DNA of 47,190 bases from Phycisphaerae bacterium (GCA_012744475.1 JAAYBV010000010.1:1-47190); one strand, 5' to 3'. Shown: positions 34,475 to 44,195, counted from the first letter of the stretch. Translations and numbers: made by a program. The notes: a model not told the origin generated them from the sequence alone.

Positions 34475-35976
34475 AGGTTCAGGCTGGTGTGGTTCTGCGT
34501 TTTCTATCGTATGGCATCGTCGTTGCGCTGGCTGGCGGCTGCATGATGGGCCCGAAGTACTCCAGGCCCAAGACGCCGGCCGAGACGGCGCCGAGCTTCG
34601 TCCATGCCCCGGAACCGGCCCAGGACACGAGCGATTGGCAGCAGGCGGATCGCTGGTGGGAGCGTTTTGGCGACCCGGTCACCGCCGATCTGGTCCGCTT
34701 GGCGCTGGAGAACAACTATGATCTGAAGGCCTCTGCGGCAAGGGTGCTCCAGGCCCGGGCAGGCCTCTCGGAGGCGAAGGGGAAGCTCTGGCCCGAGATT
34801 TCCTATGGTCTGACCCGCAACCGCAGCAAGAGCTATTTCAACTTTGGCGGTGGCGGTGGCGAAGAAGACCCCAACAATCCCTTCTTGTCGATGTTCAGCG
34901 GCGGCTTCAGTCCGTTGACGACGACCTGGTCGCAAGACATCTCGGTGTCGTATCTGGTGGACTTCTGGGGGATGTTGCGGCGGTCGCAGCGTGCGGCGTG
35001 GGAGGAGTTGCTGGCCACCGAAGCCAACCGGCAGACGCTGGCCAACTCCACCATCGCCCTGGTGATCCAGGGCCGGATCAACGTAGCCATCGCCCAACGG
35101 CGTCTGGCACTGGCGACGGCCAACGTGGCGAGTCTCCAGAACACGCTCGACATCACGGAGCGGCGCTATCGCCAGGGCCTGATCGGGCCGGTGGACGTGC
35201 GGCTGGCCCGCGCCAATCTGGAAGGCGCCAAAGTGCAGGAGCCGGCTATTGCCTCGGCGCTGGCGGTTTCGCGTCATTCTTTGGATGTGCTGGTCGGCAG
35301 GCAGCCTGGGGTTTCATCTGCTCTGACGGAGACCCTTCCCGACCTGCCGGAACTGGGGTCGGTTCCGGTCGGGGTGCCCGGCGCCTTGCTGGATCGGCGT
35401 CCCGACGTCCGGGCGGCCGAGTTTGCCCTGCGTGCAGCCAACGAGCGGATCGGCGTCAGCGTCGCGCAGCTCTACCCCAATCTGGTGCTGACCGCCAGCT
35501 ATGGCCGCAGCGCCGACACGTGGGAGGACATCTGGCGGGATTTCTCCGAGACCTATTCCGCTATGTTCAACCTGGCACAGCCCATTTTCAAGGGAGGCCA
35601 GCTTCGGGCCCAGGTCCGGGCGGCCAAGGCCCGGTATGAAGAGGCGGCTGCCACCTACGGCGGTGTGGTGCTCGACGCCATGCGACAGGTGGAAGACGCC
35701 CTGATCAGCGAGCAGTTGCTCCAGCGTCAGCTCGAATACACCCAGCTCCAGCTCCAGGAGTCCAAAGCCGCCGAGGACCTGTCGAGGCGACGGTACGAGC
35801 AGGGGGTGGAGGGCCTTCTGACGGTGCTGGAATCGGAACGGTACCGGCGGGTGGCGGAGGAGCAGGTGGCCGTCCTCCAGGGACAGATCTGGACGAATCG
35901 CGTGAACCTGCACCTGGCGCTGGGCGGTGACTGGGCCGGCGTCGATGCCGCGGAATCCCAACTGGTGAAGAAATGA
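34471..35976 (+). CDS. Outer-membrane efflux lipoprotein (NodT/TolC-like OMF)
   Basis: This 501-residue outer-membrane factor has a lipobox near residue 24 ('ALAGGCMMGPKY'). It shows the NodT-family start 'WWERFGDPVTADLVRLALENN', two repeated helical halves ('AARVLQARAGLSEAKGKLWPEISY', 'AANERIGVSVAQLYPNLVLTASYG') and 'LDRRPDVRAAEFAL'. It forms the trimeric exit duct for tripartite efflux. Overlaps of four bases at both ends (TetR before, MFP after) show a tight operon. Confidence 0.92.
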   Translation: MKVQAGVVLRFLSYGIVVALAGGCMMGPKYSRPKTPAETAPSFVHAPEPAQDTSDWQQADRWWERFGDPVTADLVRLALENNYDLKASAARVLQARAGLSEAKGKLWPEISYGLTRNRSKSYFNFGGGGGEEDPNNPFLSMFSGGFSPLTTTWSQDISVSYLVDFWGMLRRSQRAAWEELLATEANRQTLANSTIALVIQGRINVAIAQRRLALATANVASLQNTLDITERRYRQGLIGPVDVRLARANLEGAKVQEPAIASALAVSRHSLDVLVGRQPGVSSALTETLPDLPELGSVPVGVPGALLDRRPDVRAAEFALRAANERIGVSVAQLYPNLVLTASYGRSADTWEDIWRDFSETYSAMFNLAQPIFKGGQLRAQVRAAKARYEEAAATYGGVVLDAMRQVEDALISEQLLQRQLEYTQLQLQESKAAEDLSRRRYEQGVEGLLTVLESERYRRVAEEQVAVLQGQIWTNRVNLHLALGGDWAGVDAAESQLVKK

Positions 35977-37187
35977 GCGGGCAGGCGACGAAAGGCGAAG
36001 GCAGGGAGCAGGATCGGCGCCGTGACACGGCGCCGACGCGGGCAGGCGTGCGTGCGTGGTTGTTCGTGTTCGTCCTGGTCCTGGGTCTAATCGCCACCGC
36101 GCTTTTCGTCAGATTTCGCAGGTCCCCGCAGCGCGCCGAGCAGGGCGCCCCGGCTCCCCTGGTTCAGGTTCGCAGGCTCGTCGTCGCCGACATCCCTGTG
36201 GTCATTCAGGGCTCCGGCGTCGTCCGACCCAAAGTCGAAGTGAACGTCATGCCGGAGGTGGCCGGCACGGTGGTGTTCATCCATTCCGAACTCAAGGCCG
36301 GCGGCATCATTCGAGCCAACGAGAAGATCGTACAGATCGATTCACGTGACCACGAACTGGCCGTTCGTCAGGCGCGGGCGGCTGTGGCCGAGGCGCAGGC
36401 CGCACTGGAACTGGAAAGCGCCGACACGGATCGTGCGCCGGCGTTGCGTGAGCCTCGCATTCAACGAGCCATGGCCACTCTCGACTCGGCCAGGACGCAG
36501 TTGGAGATGGCCGAGCTGAAGCTCCAGCGGACCACCATTTCGCTGCCGTTCGACGCAATGATCGCCGGGGATACTGTGAACCTCGGCCAATACGTCGGGG
36601 TCGGGCAGCCTCTGGCGACAGCATGTGGGATCGATGCCTTCGAGGTGGAGGTCCTGCTCGAAGGCAGCGAATTGGCCTGGCTCGACGTCTTTCCGCTGCC
36701 GGCTCCTGTCGGCGGGACGGATGGAAATCTCGCCCCGGCCGAGGTCCAGGCGGAGCTGGCCGGCGGCACGCACACGTGGGCCGGACGCGTCACTCGAACG
36801 ACAGGGCAAGTGGATCGCGCTTCACGCAGAGTCCCGGTCGTTGTGGAGGTCCCCCGCCCGTTGGATGGTTCCGAAGGCAGGCCGCCTCTCTTGCCCGGGA
36901 CCTTCGTCAGTGTCCGCATTGCCGGAAAGACGCTGCATCGCGCTGTGGCGATTCCGCGCGAGGCCATCCATGAATCCAATCGCGTCTGGCTGGTTCGCGA
37001 CGGCAGACTGACTGCCCAGCCCTTGGAGATCGTTCGGACCGATGACAGGCATGCCTATGTCACATCGGGCCTTCCCGATGAGGCGCTGATCGTCACCGAC
37101 GGGCCTGATGGGTATGTCGAAGGGATGGCGGTCCGGATCTCCGACCAGGCGGGTGAAGGGCGGTCTGCCGAACGCACAGCCCCTTGA
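35973..37187 (+). CDS. RND efflux periplasmic adaptor (MFP)
   Basis: This 404-residue membrane-fusion protein is anchored by one N-terminal helix ('WLFVFVLVLGLIATALFV', residues about 28-46). Its HlyD/AcrA layout is visible: 'IQGSGVVRPKVEVNVMPEVAGTVVFI' (barrel and lipoyl), a helical hairpin ('ELAVRQARAAVAEAQAALEL'), 'AMIAGDTVNLGQYVGVGQPLA' (lipoyl return), then a beta-barrel and 'AIPREAIHESNRVWLV'. It should join the OMF to an inner-membrane pump. No RND pump gene follows; the next gene is 6-phosphogluconolactonase, so the pump is encoded elsewhere or has been lost. Confidence 0.9.
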   Translation: MSGQATKGEGREQDRRRDTAPTRAGVRAWLFVFVLVLGLIATALFVRFRRSPQRAEQGAPAPLVQVRRLVVADIPVVIQGSGVVRPKVEVNVMPEVAGTVVFIHSELKAGGIIRANEKIVQIDSRDHELAVRQARAAVAEAQAALELESADTDRAPALREPRIQRAMATLDSARTQLEMAELKLQRTTISLPFDAMIAGDTVNLGQYVGVGQPLATACGIDAFEVEVLLEGSELAWLDVFPLPAPVGGTDGNLAPAEVQAELAGGTHTWAGRVTRTTGQVDRASRRVPVVVEVPRPLDGSEGRPPLLPGTFVSVRIAGKTLHRAVAIPREAIHESNRVWLVRDGRLTAQPLEIVRTDDRHAYVTSGLPDEALIVTDGPDGYVEGMAVRISDQAGEGRSAERTAP

Positions 37188-37386
37188 AACAAGCGATCCG
37201 GCCGGCGACGCACGTCGCCTCCGCCGCCGTGTTCGACGCGTGCCGGCCTCGATGATGGTCCGACCGGCGACCTCTCTGCAGTCCTGCCGGGTTTGCCGTG
37301 GATTTTTCTGGCAGCGGCTGGATACGCGTCGGATAATGACCGGGTGGTTTGGCCGCGGCCGAAGGCGGCCAGGCATGGAGGTGACC

Positions 37387-38142
37387 ATGGAAACCACGGC
37401 GAAGTATCGGCCCAACATCCAGATCGTCTCGGACGTCGAGGATCTGGCGTCCCGGACGGTCAATCTGTTTGTTTCGTGTGCGCGCGAGGCGCTGGAGTCG
37501 AGGGGCGCGTTCAACGTGGCTCTTTCCGGCGGCCAGACACCCCGACGGGCCTTCGAGAAACTGGCGGCCAGTCCTGCGGCACAGGCGTTGCTCTGGCAGC
37601 ACATTCACGTGTTCTGGGTGGATGAGCGATACGTCCCTGTGGATTCGCCGCACAGCAATTATCGGTTGGCCGCCGACGCGTTTCTGAGGAAGGTGCCGAT
37701 CCCGCCGGACAACATTCACAGGATTCCAACCGAGTACGAGGATATCTCCACGGCTGCACGCTCGTACGAGACGATTCTCCGCAGTGTGTTTGCGCTCGAA
37801 GAGGGCCGCATCCCGGAATTCGACCTGATCGTTCTCGGCATGGGCGCCGACGGACATACGGCGTCCCTGCTGCCGAATTCCTTCGCTCCGTTCGACACGG
37901 ACGACCTCGCGTGCGCTGTCTACGTCATGGACGGCCGGCTCAATCGAATTACCCTGACCCATCCGGTCCTGCGCGCCGCCAACCGCCTGGTTGTCCTCGT
38001 GTCGGGAGCGGAGAAGGCCGAGACGCTCAGGGAGGTCCTGAACGGCGAGCCCGATGAGGTCCGTTACCCGATCCACATTCTCTGGCCGGTGCTGGACAAG
38101 GTGATCTGGTTTGTGGACCGTGATGCGGCGGGCGCCATCTGA
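37387..38142 (+). CDS. pgl: 6-phosphogluconolactonase
   Basis: This 251-residue enzyme hydrolyses 6-phosphogluconolactone in the oxidative pentose phosphate pathway. Family motifs are 'FNVALSGGQTPRRAFEKLA', 'IHVFWVDERYVPVDSPHSNY' and 'FDLIVLGMGADGHTASLLP', with a C-terminal 'ITLTHPVLRAANRLVVLVSG'. ATG 37387 has GGAGGTGA just upstream; ATG 37375 is an alternative. It stands alone on the plus strand between the efflux genes and the converging LysM gene. Confidence 0.95.
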   Translation: METTAKYRPNIQIVSDVEDLASRTVNLFVSCAREALESRGAFNVALSGGQTPRRAFEKLAASPAAQALLWQHIHVFWVDERYVPVDSPHSNYRLAADAFLRKVPIPPDNIHRIPTEYEDISTAARSYETILRSVFALEEGRIPEFDLIVLGMGADGHTASLLPNSFAPFDTDDLACAVYVMDGRLNRITLTHPVLRAANRLVVLVSGAEKAETLREVLNGEPDEVRYPIHILWPVLDKVIWFVDRDAAGAI

Positions 38143-38173
38143 CGGAACGGGGCCGGCGCCGCCAGGCGCTGAT

Positions 38174-38683
38174 TCACTCGGGAATAATCAGCTTGGTTCC
38201 GGGGCGGATCTTGTTGGCGTCCCTGATGGTTTGCTCGTTTGCGGCCAGGATCTTTTGCCATCGGCTGGCGGTGCCGTAGTATTGCTGCGATATCGAGGAG
38301 AGAGTCTCGTCCTTCTGGACGATGTGGAACCGGGTGGTGGTGATTTTCTGTTCCCTTTCGTGGACCGTCAGATCAGGTTGCGGGACGCGCGTCTGAGTCG
38401 GCGGGACGTTGACGGATGGCTCCGGACGAACGGTCTCGACGAGTCCGGTGACGGGCGAGGTCTCCGCGACCTGCGTCGGTCTTTCCGGAGCCGCCGATGC
38501 CGCCGACCGGCTCGGTTCGGAGATGAGGGGCTCCGTCTGAGGCTGGCTCTCCTGCGAAGTGGGGGCCGAAGGACTGACCATCCGCGCCTGTGTAGTCAGG
38601 GTCGGGCGTGTCACCACCCAGAGCAGGACCACGCCCGCCAGGACCACGCCGCAGATCATCCCTATTTTGAAATCTCTGTCCAC
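38174..38683 (-). CDS. LysM-domain membrane protein
   Basis: This 169-residue protein has an N-terminal membrane helix ('IGMICGVVLAGVVLLWVV', residues 7-24), a Pro/Ser/Thr-rich linker and a C-terminal LysM domain at about 120-168 ('HIVQKDETLSSISQQYYGTASRWQKIL', 'IRPGTKLIIPE'; these are two separate stretches). LysM binds peptidoglycan, so the protein would link the inner membrane to the wall. It lies just downstream of secDF on the same strand. A partner enzyme is not evident. Confidence 0.88.
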   Translation of the reverse strand: MDRDFKIGMICGVVLAGVVLLWVVTRPTLTTQARMVSPSAPTSQESQPQTEPLISEPSRSAASAAPERPTQVAETSPVTGLVETVRPEPSVNVPPTQTRVPQPDLTVHEREQKITTTRFHIVQKDETLSSISQQYYGTASRWQKILAANEQTIRDANKIRPGTKLIIPE

Positions 38684-38784
38684 TGTACAGACCGGGCTGC
38701 AAAACTGTGCTCATGTCCACGAAACGCAAGCACCCGGGCGGCGGGGCGTGGTTTGGCCCCACCGCCGTCGGTACGATTGACAGC

Positions 38785-41700
38785 CTATTTTGCCTGTTGC
38801 TTTTCCGCGCCAATCAGCAGCAGCGGGGCCGCCACGGCGATCGACGAATACGTTCCGACGATCAGGCCGACCAGGATGACGTAGTTGAAGCCCCGCAGGC
38901 CGGAGCCGCCGAAGATGTACATCACAAACACGACAAACAGCGTCGTCACGCCGGTAATGACCGTTCGAGAAAGGGTCTCGTTGATACTGTTGTTGATCGT
39001 CTGAGGCGTGAGCTGGGCTTTGTGCCGATTTTCGCGGATCCGGTCGAAGATCACGATGGTGTCGTTCAGCGAGTAGCCCAGCAGGGTCAGGATGGCCGCG
39101 ATCAGCGTGCCGCTGATGCGGAAATCACCGACCAGCAAGGCCGACCCGATAGCCGTCTTGGCCAGGAACGCGGAGACCGCGACAGCGCCGACCGCGATGG
39201 AGACGTCGTGGAACAGGCACGCGATGGCCGCCAATCCGAACCGCAGACTGCCGAACCGCAACCAGATGTAGCCGACGATTGCCGCCAGCGACAGGACGAT
39301 GGAAATCAAGGACCGCGTCTTGGCCTCCGAGCCGACGAACGGATCGATCTGAGTGACGCGAGGAAGTGTCGTTTCCCTCTGGGTGGCCAGCAGAACGCGG
39401 TTTTTCTCGTTGTTGACGAACCGTTCCCACTCCTGTTCGCTAAGCGTTCGCAGTCCGGCTTCGGGCTCGACGCTCACGAATGTGAAGGCGTTGACCGGCT
39501 GGTTCGGGTCGGTGTTCTTGAGTCCGGAACCGTACACAGCGTATGGATACCAGGCCAGATTCTGTGTGTCCAGTCGGAAGCGAAGCTCCTGAATGCGCTG
39601 ACGGATCTCTGCCAGCGTCGCCGGGGTCTGGAGCGTTGTCTCCAGGCGGATGCCGCCGACGTAGTCCGCCAGTTCCGGATAGGTGTCGACGACTTCCTCG
39701 GTGATCCTCTCAGCGGAGGCGATCGCGGGATGCAGGTTCTGCTGAATCTCCAACTGACCCTGGAAGGCCTGTCGGATGGCATCGGTGACGACCTCTTCGA
39801 CTTCCGGCTCGGCGACTGTCGCGTTGGGGAACGCCTTGGTCAGGACGTCCTGGACCATGGCCGGATTGACCCGGCTGGTGGAGACGACGTACGACTGGGC
39901 TCCGTCGGGCGCCAGCTCGAACATGCCCATCCGCCGGCCGAGCTCGGATTCCGCTTTGCGGATCTCGGAGGTCGCCGCATCGACCGCCGGGCGGCTGCCG
40001 CTGAATGTCACCACCGTTTGCAGCTTGTTGATCGCGGTGGTGGTGATCTCATACTGGCTGTAGATCTTCTCTCCGCTGGGACTCTCGCCGATCGGTTCGC
40101 CGACACTGTAGATCGTGGCCGCCTGGAGACCGGGGTTGTTCAACTGCACGCCGATCTCCTGGATGCGTTTCTCGACGTTCGCACGCGTGAGGGATACGCC
40201 TTCTTTGAGATCCATCTGCACGCTCGTACCACCGGTGAACTCGATGTCGTACTTTGACTGGCCGCGGACGAAGAACAGCGTCAGGCTGCCGACCACCAGA
40301 AGCGCCGAAACCGTGATGAATATCTTCCTCATGCCCATCCAGTTGATGTTGGGCACGCTGATGAGACGCAGCATGACCAGACGCTCTTTGACGATTCGCT
40401 TGGAGACCAGCAGATCGAGGATGACGCGCGTCACGAAGATCGCGGTGAACATGCTCGATGCGATGCCGAGCATCAGCACGATGGCGAAGCCTTTGATGTC
40501 CTCGGAGGCCACATAGTAAAGGATGGCCGCCGTAAGGATCGTTGTCAGGTTTGAGTCGAAGATCGCGGAGAACGCCCGTGCGTAGCCGTTGCGAATCGCC
40601 GTGGTCAGGCCGACCCCCTTGGCCTGCTCCTCGCGGATGCGCTCGAAGATCAGCACGTTGGCGTCCACGCTCATGCCGATGGTCAGGATCAAACCAGCGA
40701 TGCCGGGAAGGGTGAACGTCGCACGCAGCCCGGCCATGATCGCCAGTGTGAACAGGACATTCAGCAACAACGCCACGTCGGCGATCGAGCCGCCGACGGC
40801 GTAGTAGACGATCATGAAGCAGATCACCACCACCAGACCGATGAGGCCCGAGCGGATACCCTTCTGGAGGTTCTCGGCGCCGACGGACGGGCCGATGACG
40901 CGTTCGGAGATCGGCTGCTCAATCAGCCGTGCCGGCAGAGAACCGGCGTTGAGCTTGTTGACCATGTCCGTGATCTGCGTCATGGTGAAGCTGCCGGTGA
41001 TGATGCCCTGGCTGCCGATCGGGCTGTCGGGATTGATCTCGGGCGCGGAGATGGCAATGCCGTCGAGCAGGATACAGAGGGGCCGTCCGGGGTTCTCTCG
41101 CGTGACATTGTAGAACAGAGCGCCCCCTTTGTCGTCCAGGCGAAATCCGATGGCCCTTCGGCCCATCTGGTCCGACGACGGGAACGACTTCTCCAGCTTC
41201 CAGCCGCGTCCGCCGGTCGCGCGCAGGATGGCCTCGTTGGGTCGGTTGCTGGCGAGGACGTAGCTTTTGTCGCCGAACTGGCCGAAGACGGCGTTCCGGG
41301 CGCCGAACTGCGCGGGGTCCTCGATCTCGCACCAGACGTACTGGCTGTCGGAGGCCGACTTGGGACCTTTCTCGCTCAGTTCCTGGGTGTAGCGTTCGAT
41401 CTCCGCCTCGCTCAGCTCGGTGCGGCCCCGGGTCGGCAGGATGCGCCATTCGAGGATGCCGGCGCCTTTGAGCATACGTTGAAGGTCCTTGGGGTCATCG
41501 AGCTGGCCGCGATAGGGGCGGTACTCGTCATAGGTGGTCACGAGGTTGTCGAGAGCGGCGGCACGATCGGGGAACATGGCCTTGAGCTGCCCGATCCTCT
41601 TGACCCGGTCCGACAATCTCTGATCCATTTCCAGGACGTAGGTGACCTGATCGATGGTCAGATTCAGCTGATCGAGCTTGCGTCTGGCGGCGTCGTATCG

Positions 41701-42453
41701 ATCGTTCAGGCCCCCCTCGGCGGTGAGCTGATTCAGCACGTCCACCAGTTCCTTGTACGCCGTGACATACTCGGTCAGCGGCGCGACCTGCTCCTCGGAA
41801 CCGGCAAAATCCTTGAGTGTGCTCGCCAGCTCGCCTGCGGCCAGCCTGGTCCAGTCGCCTCGGTTGGCCTCAACGCGGTCCACCGCTACGCCCGCGTCAC
41901 TGAGGGTCTTCTTGAGACCGTCGAGCTTCTGATAAAGGGCGTCCCGCTCTTCCTGGGCCTGCCGGCGGGCGTCATACGTCGAGACCAACGTATCGATGAT
42001 GGCTGCGCGATTCGGATCGCCCTGCGCAAAGCGGGCCAGGGTCTCCGTGCGTTCGGCTGCCGGCTCCTGGAGCGCGCGCATGATGGTCGCCGGGTTGGTG
42101 TTCCTGGCGAGAAGATCGTTCAAGGCGGCCTCGTACGCATGGCGGAACTGCTGCGTCGCCTTGCTGGCCAAAGGCATCTGGATCTCGAAGCGCGTGTTGC
42201 CCAGAGGCCGCCAGACGAGGTTCTGGATGTTGGCCGGATCGATGCGCCGGCGCAGCACCGCGATCATCCGCTGGGCGAGGTCCGTCTCCTCACTGGCGGT
42301 CAGGCCCTCCGTGTTGATCGCATAGATCAGGCTGGTTCCACCGGCCAGATCGATGCCGGGCTTGAGCTTCTTGTCGGGCGGGTACAGGCCGATCACCGCC
42401 AGCGCCACCAGAATGAGGATCAGGACAATCTTCGGTACCAGATTCTTGTTCAT
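38785..42453 (-). CDS. secDF: Protein translocase SecDF, single-chain fusion with enlarged periplasmic domains
   Basis: This 1222-residue fusion of SecD and SecF uses the proton gradient to pull proteins through SecYEG. The SecD half has TM1 (8-24), 'GIDLAGGTSLIYAI' and a TM bundle from about 538 to 690 with 'GMSVDANVLIFERIREE'. The SecF half starts near 700 ('WMGMRKIFITVSALLVVG', 'DIEFTGGTSVQM') and ends with TMs from about 1045, including 'YSLNDTIVIFDRIREN'. Two regions are unusually large: residues about 90-330 of SecD, mainly charged helix, and a roughly 300-residue SecF external domain. AGGAAA precedes ATG. yajC lies 61 bases upstream, and Tgt further upstream completes the usual tgt-yajC-secDF order. 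Confidence 0.95.
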   Translation of the reverse strand: MNKNLVPKIVLILILVALAVIGLYPPDKKLKPGIDLAGGTSLIYAINTEGLTASEETDLAQRMIAVLRRRIDPANIQNLVWRPLGNTRFEIQMPLASKATQQFRHAYEAALNDLLARNTNPATIMRALQEPAAERTETLARFAQGDPNRAAIIDTLVSTYDARRQAQEERDALYQKLDGLKKTLSDAGVAVDRVEANRGDWTRLAAGELASTLKDFAGSEEQVAPLTEYVTAYKELVDVLNQLTAEGGLNDRYDAARRKLDQLNLTIDQVTYVLEMDQRLSDRVKRIGQLKAMFPDRAAALDNLVTTYDEYRPYRGQLDDPKDLQRMLKGAGILEWRILPTRGRTELSEAEIERYTQELSEKGPKSASDSQYVWCEIEDPAQFGARNAVFGQFGDKSYVLASNRPNEAILRATGGRGWKLEKSFPSSDQMGRRAIGFRLDDKGGALFYNVTRENPGRPLCILLDGIAISAPEINPDSPIGSQGIITGSFTMTQITDMVNKLNAGSLPARLIEQPISERVIGPSVGAENLQKGIRSGLIGLVVVICFMIVYYAVGGSIADVALLLNVLFTLAIMAGLRATFTLPGIAGLILTIGMSVDANVLIFERIREEQAKGVGLTTAIRNGYARAFSAIFDSNLTTILTAAILYYVASEDIKGFAIVLMLGIASSMFTAIFVTRVILDLLVSKRIVKERLVMLRLISVPNINWMGMRKIFITVSALLVVGSLTLFFVRGQSKYDIEFTGGTSVQMDLKEGVSLTRANVEKRIQEIGVQLNNPGLQAATIYSVGEPIGESPSGEKIYSQYEITTTAINKLQTVVTFSGSRPAVDAATSEIRKAESELGRRMGMFELAPDGAQSYVVSTSRVNPAMVQDVLTKAFPNATVAEPEVEEVVTDAIRQAFQGQLEIQQNLHPAIASAERITEEVVDTYPELADYVGGIRLETTLQTPATLAEIRQRIQELRFRLDTQNLAWYPYAVYGSGLKNTDPNQPVNAFTFVSVEPEAGLRTLSEQEWERFVNNEKNRVLLATQRETTLPRVTQIDPFVGSEAKTRSLISIVLSLAAIVGYIWLRFGSLRFGLAAIACLFHDVSIAVGAVAVSAFLAKTAIGSALLVGDFRISGTLIAAILTLLGYSLNDTIVIFDRIRENRHKAQLTPQTINNSINETLSRTVITGVTTLFVVFVMYIFGGSGLRGFNYVILVGLIVGTYSSIAVAAPLLLIGAEKQQAK

Positions 42454-42514
42454 AGCGTTTTCCTGTTAGGTTGTTTGCTGAGTCAGTCTCTCTTCGACCA
42501 TCCGCCAGAGGCGC

Positions 42515-42940
42515 TTAATCTTTCCCCTCCTGGGAGAGATTCTTGCCGATCGCGGAGGTGCTGACTCGTATCTTGGTGTTGTTCGATTCGTCGATCTTGA
42601 GCACGACCTCGTCGCCTTTGACCTCCACGACCGTTCCGAAGATCCCCCCGATGGTTCGGACCCGGTCATTCTTGCTGAGCGACTGCACCATCTGCCTGTG
42701 CTTTTGCTGCTGCTTGCGAGGCCCTCGCATCAGGAACAGGTACATGATCACGAAGATGAAGATCAGAGGCAGATACGAGATCAGCGGCGAAACCTGCTTC
42801 GTCGGGGCCGGCGCTGCGGCATCTCCGGCGGGGTCCGGCACGACGGCGGTGCCCTCGTTGCCGCCGGTCACGGGCTCCGAACTGATTCGCGACGGCGCTT
42901 GATTGCCGTCTGCCTGCGCTATGATCCACACGTTTGCCAT
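42515..42940 (-). CDS. yajC: Preprotein translocase subunit YajC
   Basis: This 141-residue protein has a Pro/Ala-rich external N-terminus, one membrane helix ('YLPLIFIFVIMYLFLM', about 57-73) and the cytoplasmic YajC signature 'RGPRKQQQKHRQMVQSL', 'VRTIGGIFGTVVEV'. YajC works with SecDF. The N-terminal extension of about 50 residues is longer than in E. coli. AAGGA lies 7 bases before ATG, and a promoter at 42979-43007 serves it and secDF. Confidence 0.95.
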   Translation of the reverse strand: MANVWIIAQADGNQAPSRISSEPVTGGNEGTAVVPDPAGDAAAPAPTKQVSPLISYLPLIFIFVIMYLFLMRGPRKQQQKHRQMVQSLSKNDRVRTIGGIFGTVVEVKGDEVVLKIDESNNTKIRVSTSAIGKNLSQEGKD

Positions 42941-42978
42941 GATGAATTCCTTTCTAAGGCCCTGGGTATATTCGCGAT

Positions 42979-43007
42979 AGCGTATACAGTGGGGACAGAA
43001 TTGTCAA
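42979..43007 (-). promoter_or_regulatory. Promoter of yajC-secDF
   Basis: On the minus strand TTGACA (43002-43007) and TACGCT (42979-42984) are 17 bases apart, identical hexamers and spacing to the promoter at 23810. Confidence 0.65.
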
Positions 43008-43052
43008 ATTCAAATGGGATTCGCCGGTCGAAAACCCTTTGAGCGACGGTGC

Positions 43053-44195
43053 TTATCGGACGCCCTCGCCTCGGGCCAACTCCGCGGCGGCCCATCGCTC
43101 GAACCCGCCCTCCTCGATCTGCCGCCGAATCTCGGACATCAGTCGCTGGTAGAACCTCAGGTTGTGCAGGGACAGGAGGATGGGACCGAGCATCTCGCCG
43201 CAGTTGAAGAAGTGCCGGATCGCTCCGCGTGTGAAATGCCGACACGCGTAGCAGTCGCAGTCTGCTTCGATCGGTTCGCCCGAATCGATATGGACACTGT
43301 TGCGGAACCGCAGGGCGCCCTGACGGGTGAAGGCGAAGGCGTTGCGTCCGTTGCGAGTCGGCAGGACGCAGTCGAACATGTCCACACCGGCCCGTACCGC
43401 CGCGATGATGTCTGCGGGCATCCCGACGCCCATCAGGTAGCGGGGGTGGTCGGCCGGCAGCAGGGCGGCGGTGTGCTCGACGGTGCGGACCATGTGCTCG
43501 TGGCCCTCTCCGACGCTGAGGCCGCCAATGGCATATCCGTCAAAACCGGTACGAACGATTTCCTCGGCACAGCGGCTGCGAAGCGCAAGATCGATTCCCC
43601 CCTGAACGATGCCGAAGAGCAACTGCCCGTCGCGCGCGTGGGCCTGCTTGCAGCGCCGGGCCCAGGCGATGGTCCGGTCTACGGCCTTGCGGACGTGCTC
43701 GGGCTGGGCGGGGAAAGGAGTGCATTCGTCGAAGCACATGATGACGTCGGCGCCGAGCCGGTTCTGGATGTCGGTGGCGGTCTCGGCATTCAGATGGACG
43801 CGGGCGCCGTCGACGTGACTGGCGAACTCGACGCCGTCGTCGTCGATTCGGGTCAGCTCGCCGAGAGAAAAGACCTGGTAGCCTCCACTGTCGGTCAGTA
43901 TCGGACGATTCCAGGCCATAAAGTGATGGAGACCTCCGAGCCTCTCGACGACCTCCACGCCCGGGCGCAGCATGAGGTGGTAGGTGTTGGCCAGGATGAT
44001 CTCTGTGCCGGTGGCCTCAATCTGGTCGGGCGTGACGCCTTTGATGGTTCCGGCGGTGCCGACGGGCATGAACGCCGGGGTCTGGACGGGCCCATGGGCC
44101 GTGTGCAAGACGCCCCGGCGGGCGCCGCAGCAAGAGTCGGTTGCGATGGTTTCAAAATGCCGCATATGGAATTCGTCACGCTCCGGCACAGCCAT
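43053..44195 (-). CDS. tgt: tRNA-guanine transglycosylase
   Basis: This enzyme of 380 residues exchanges guanine-34 for preQ1 in tRNAs with GUN anticodons. The active-site Asp is in 'ILTDSGGYQVFSL', the second Asp in 'VDMFDCVLPTRNGRNAFAF', and the zinc site in 'CDCYACRHFTRGAIRHFF'. 'TPAFMPVGTAGTIKGVTP' is the family N-terminus. A shorter start at 44165 would align better with E. coli Tgt, but neither start has a strong ribosome site. tRNA-Asp in this window carries GTC, a Tgt substrate type. Confidence 0.95.
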   Translation of the reverse strand: MAVPERDEFHMRHFETIATDSCCGARRGVLHTAHGPVQTPAFMPVGTAGTIKGVTPDQIEATGTEIILANTYHLMLRPGVEVVERLGGLHHFMAWNRPILTDSGGYQVFSLGELTRIDDDGVEFASHVDGARVHLNAETATDIQNRLGADVIMCFDECTPFPAQPEHVRKAVDRTIAWARRCKQAHARDGQLLFGIVQGGIDLALRSRCAEEIVRTGFDGYAIGGLSVGEGHEHMVRTVEHTAALLPADHPRYLMGVGMPADIIAAVRAGVDMFDCVLPTRNGRNAFAFTRQGALRFRNSVHIDSGEPIEADCDCYACRHFTRGAIRHFFNCGEMLGPILLSLHNLRFYQRLMSEIRRQIEEGGFERWAAAELARGEGVR

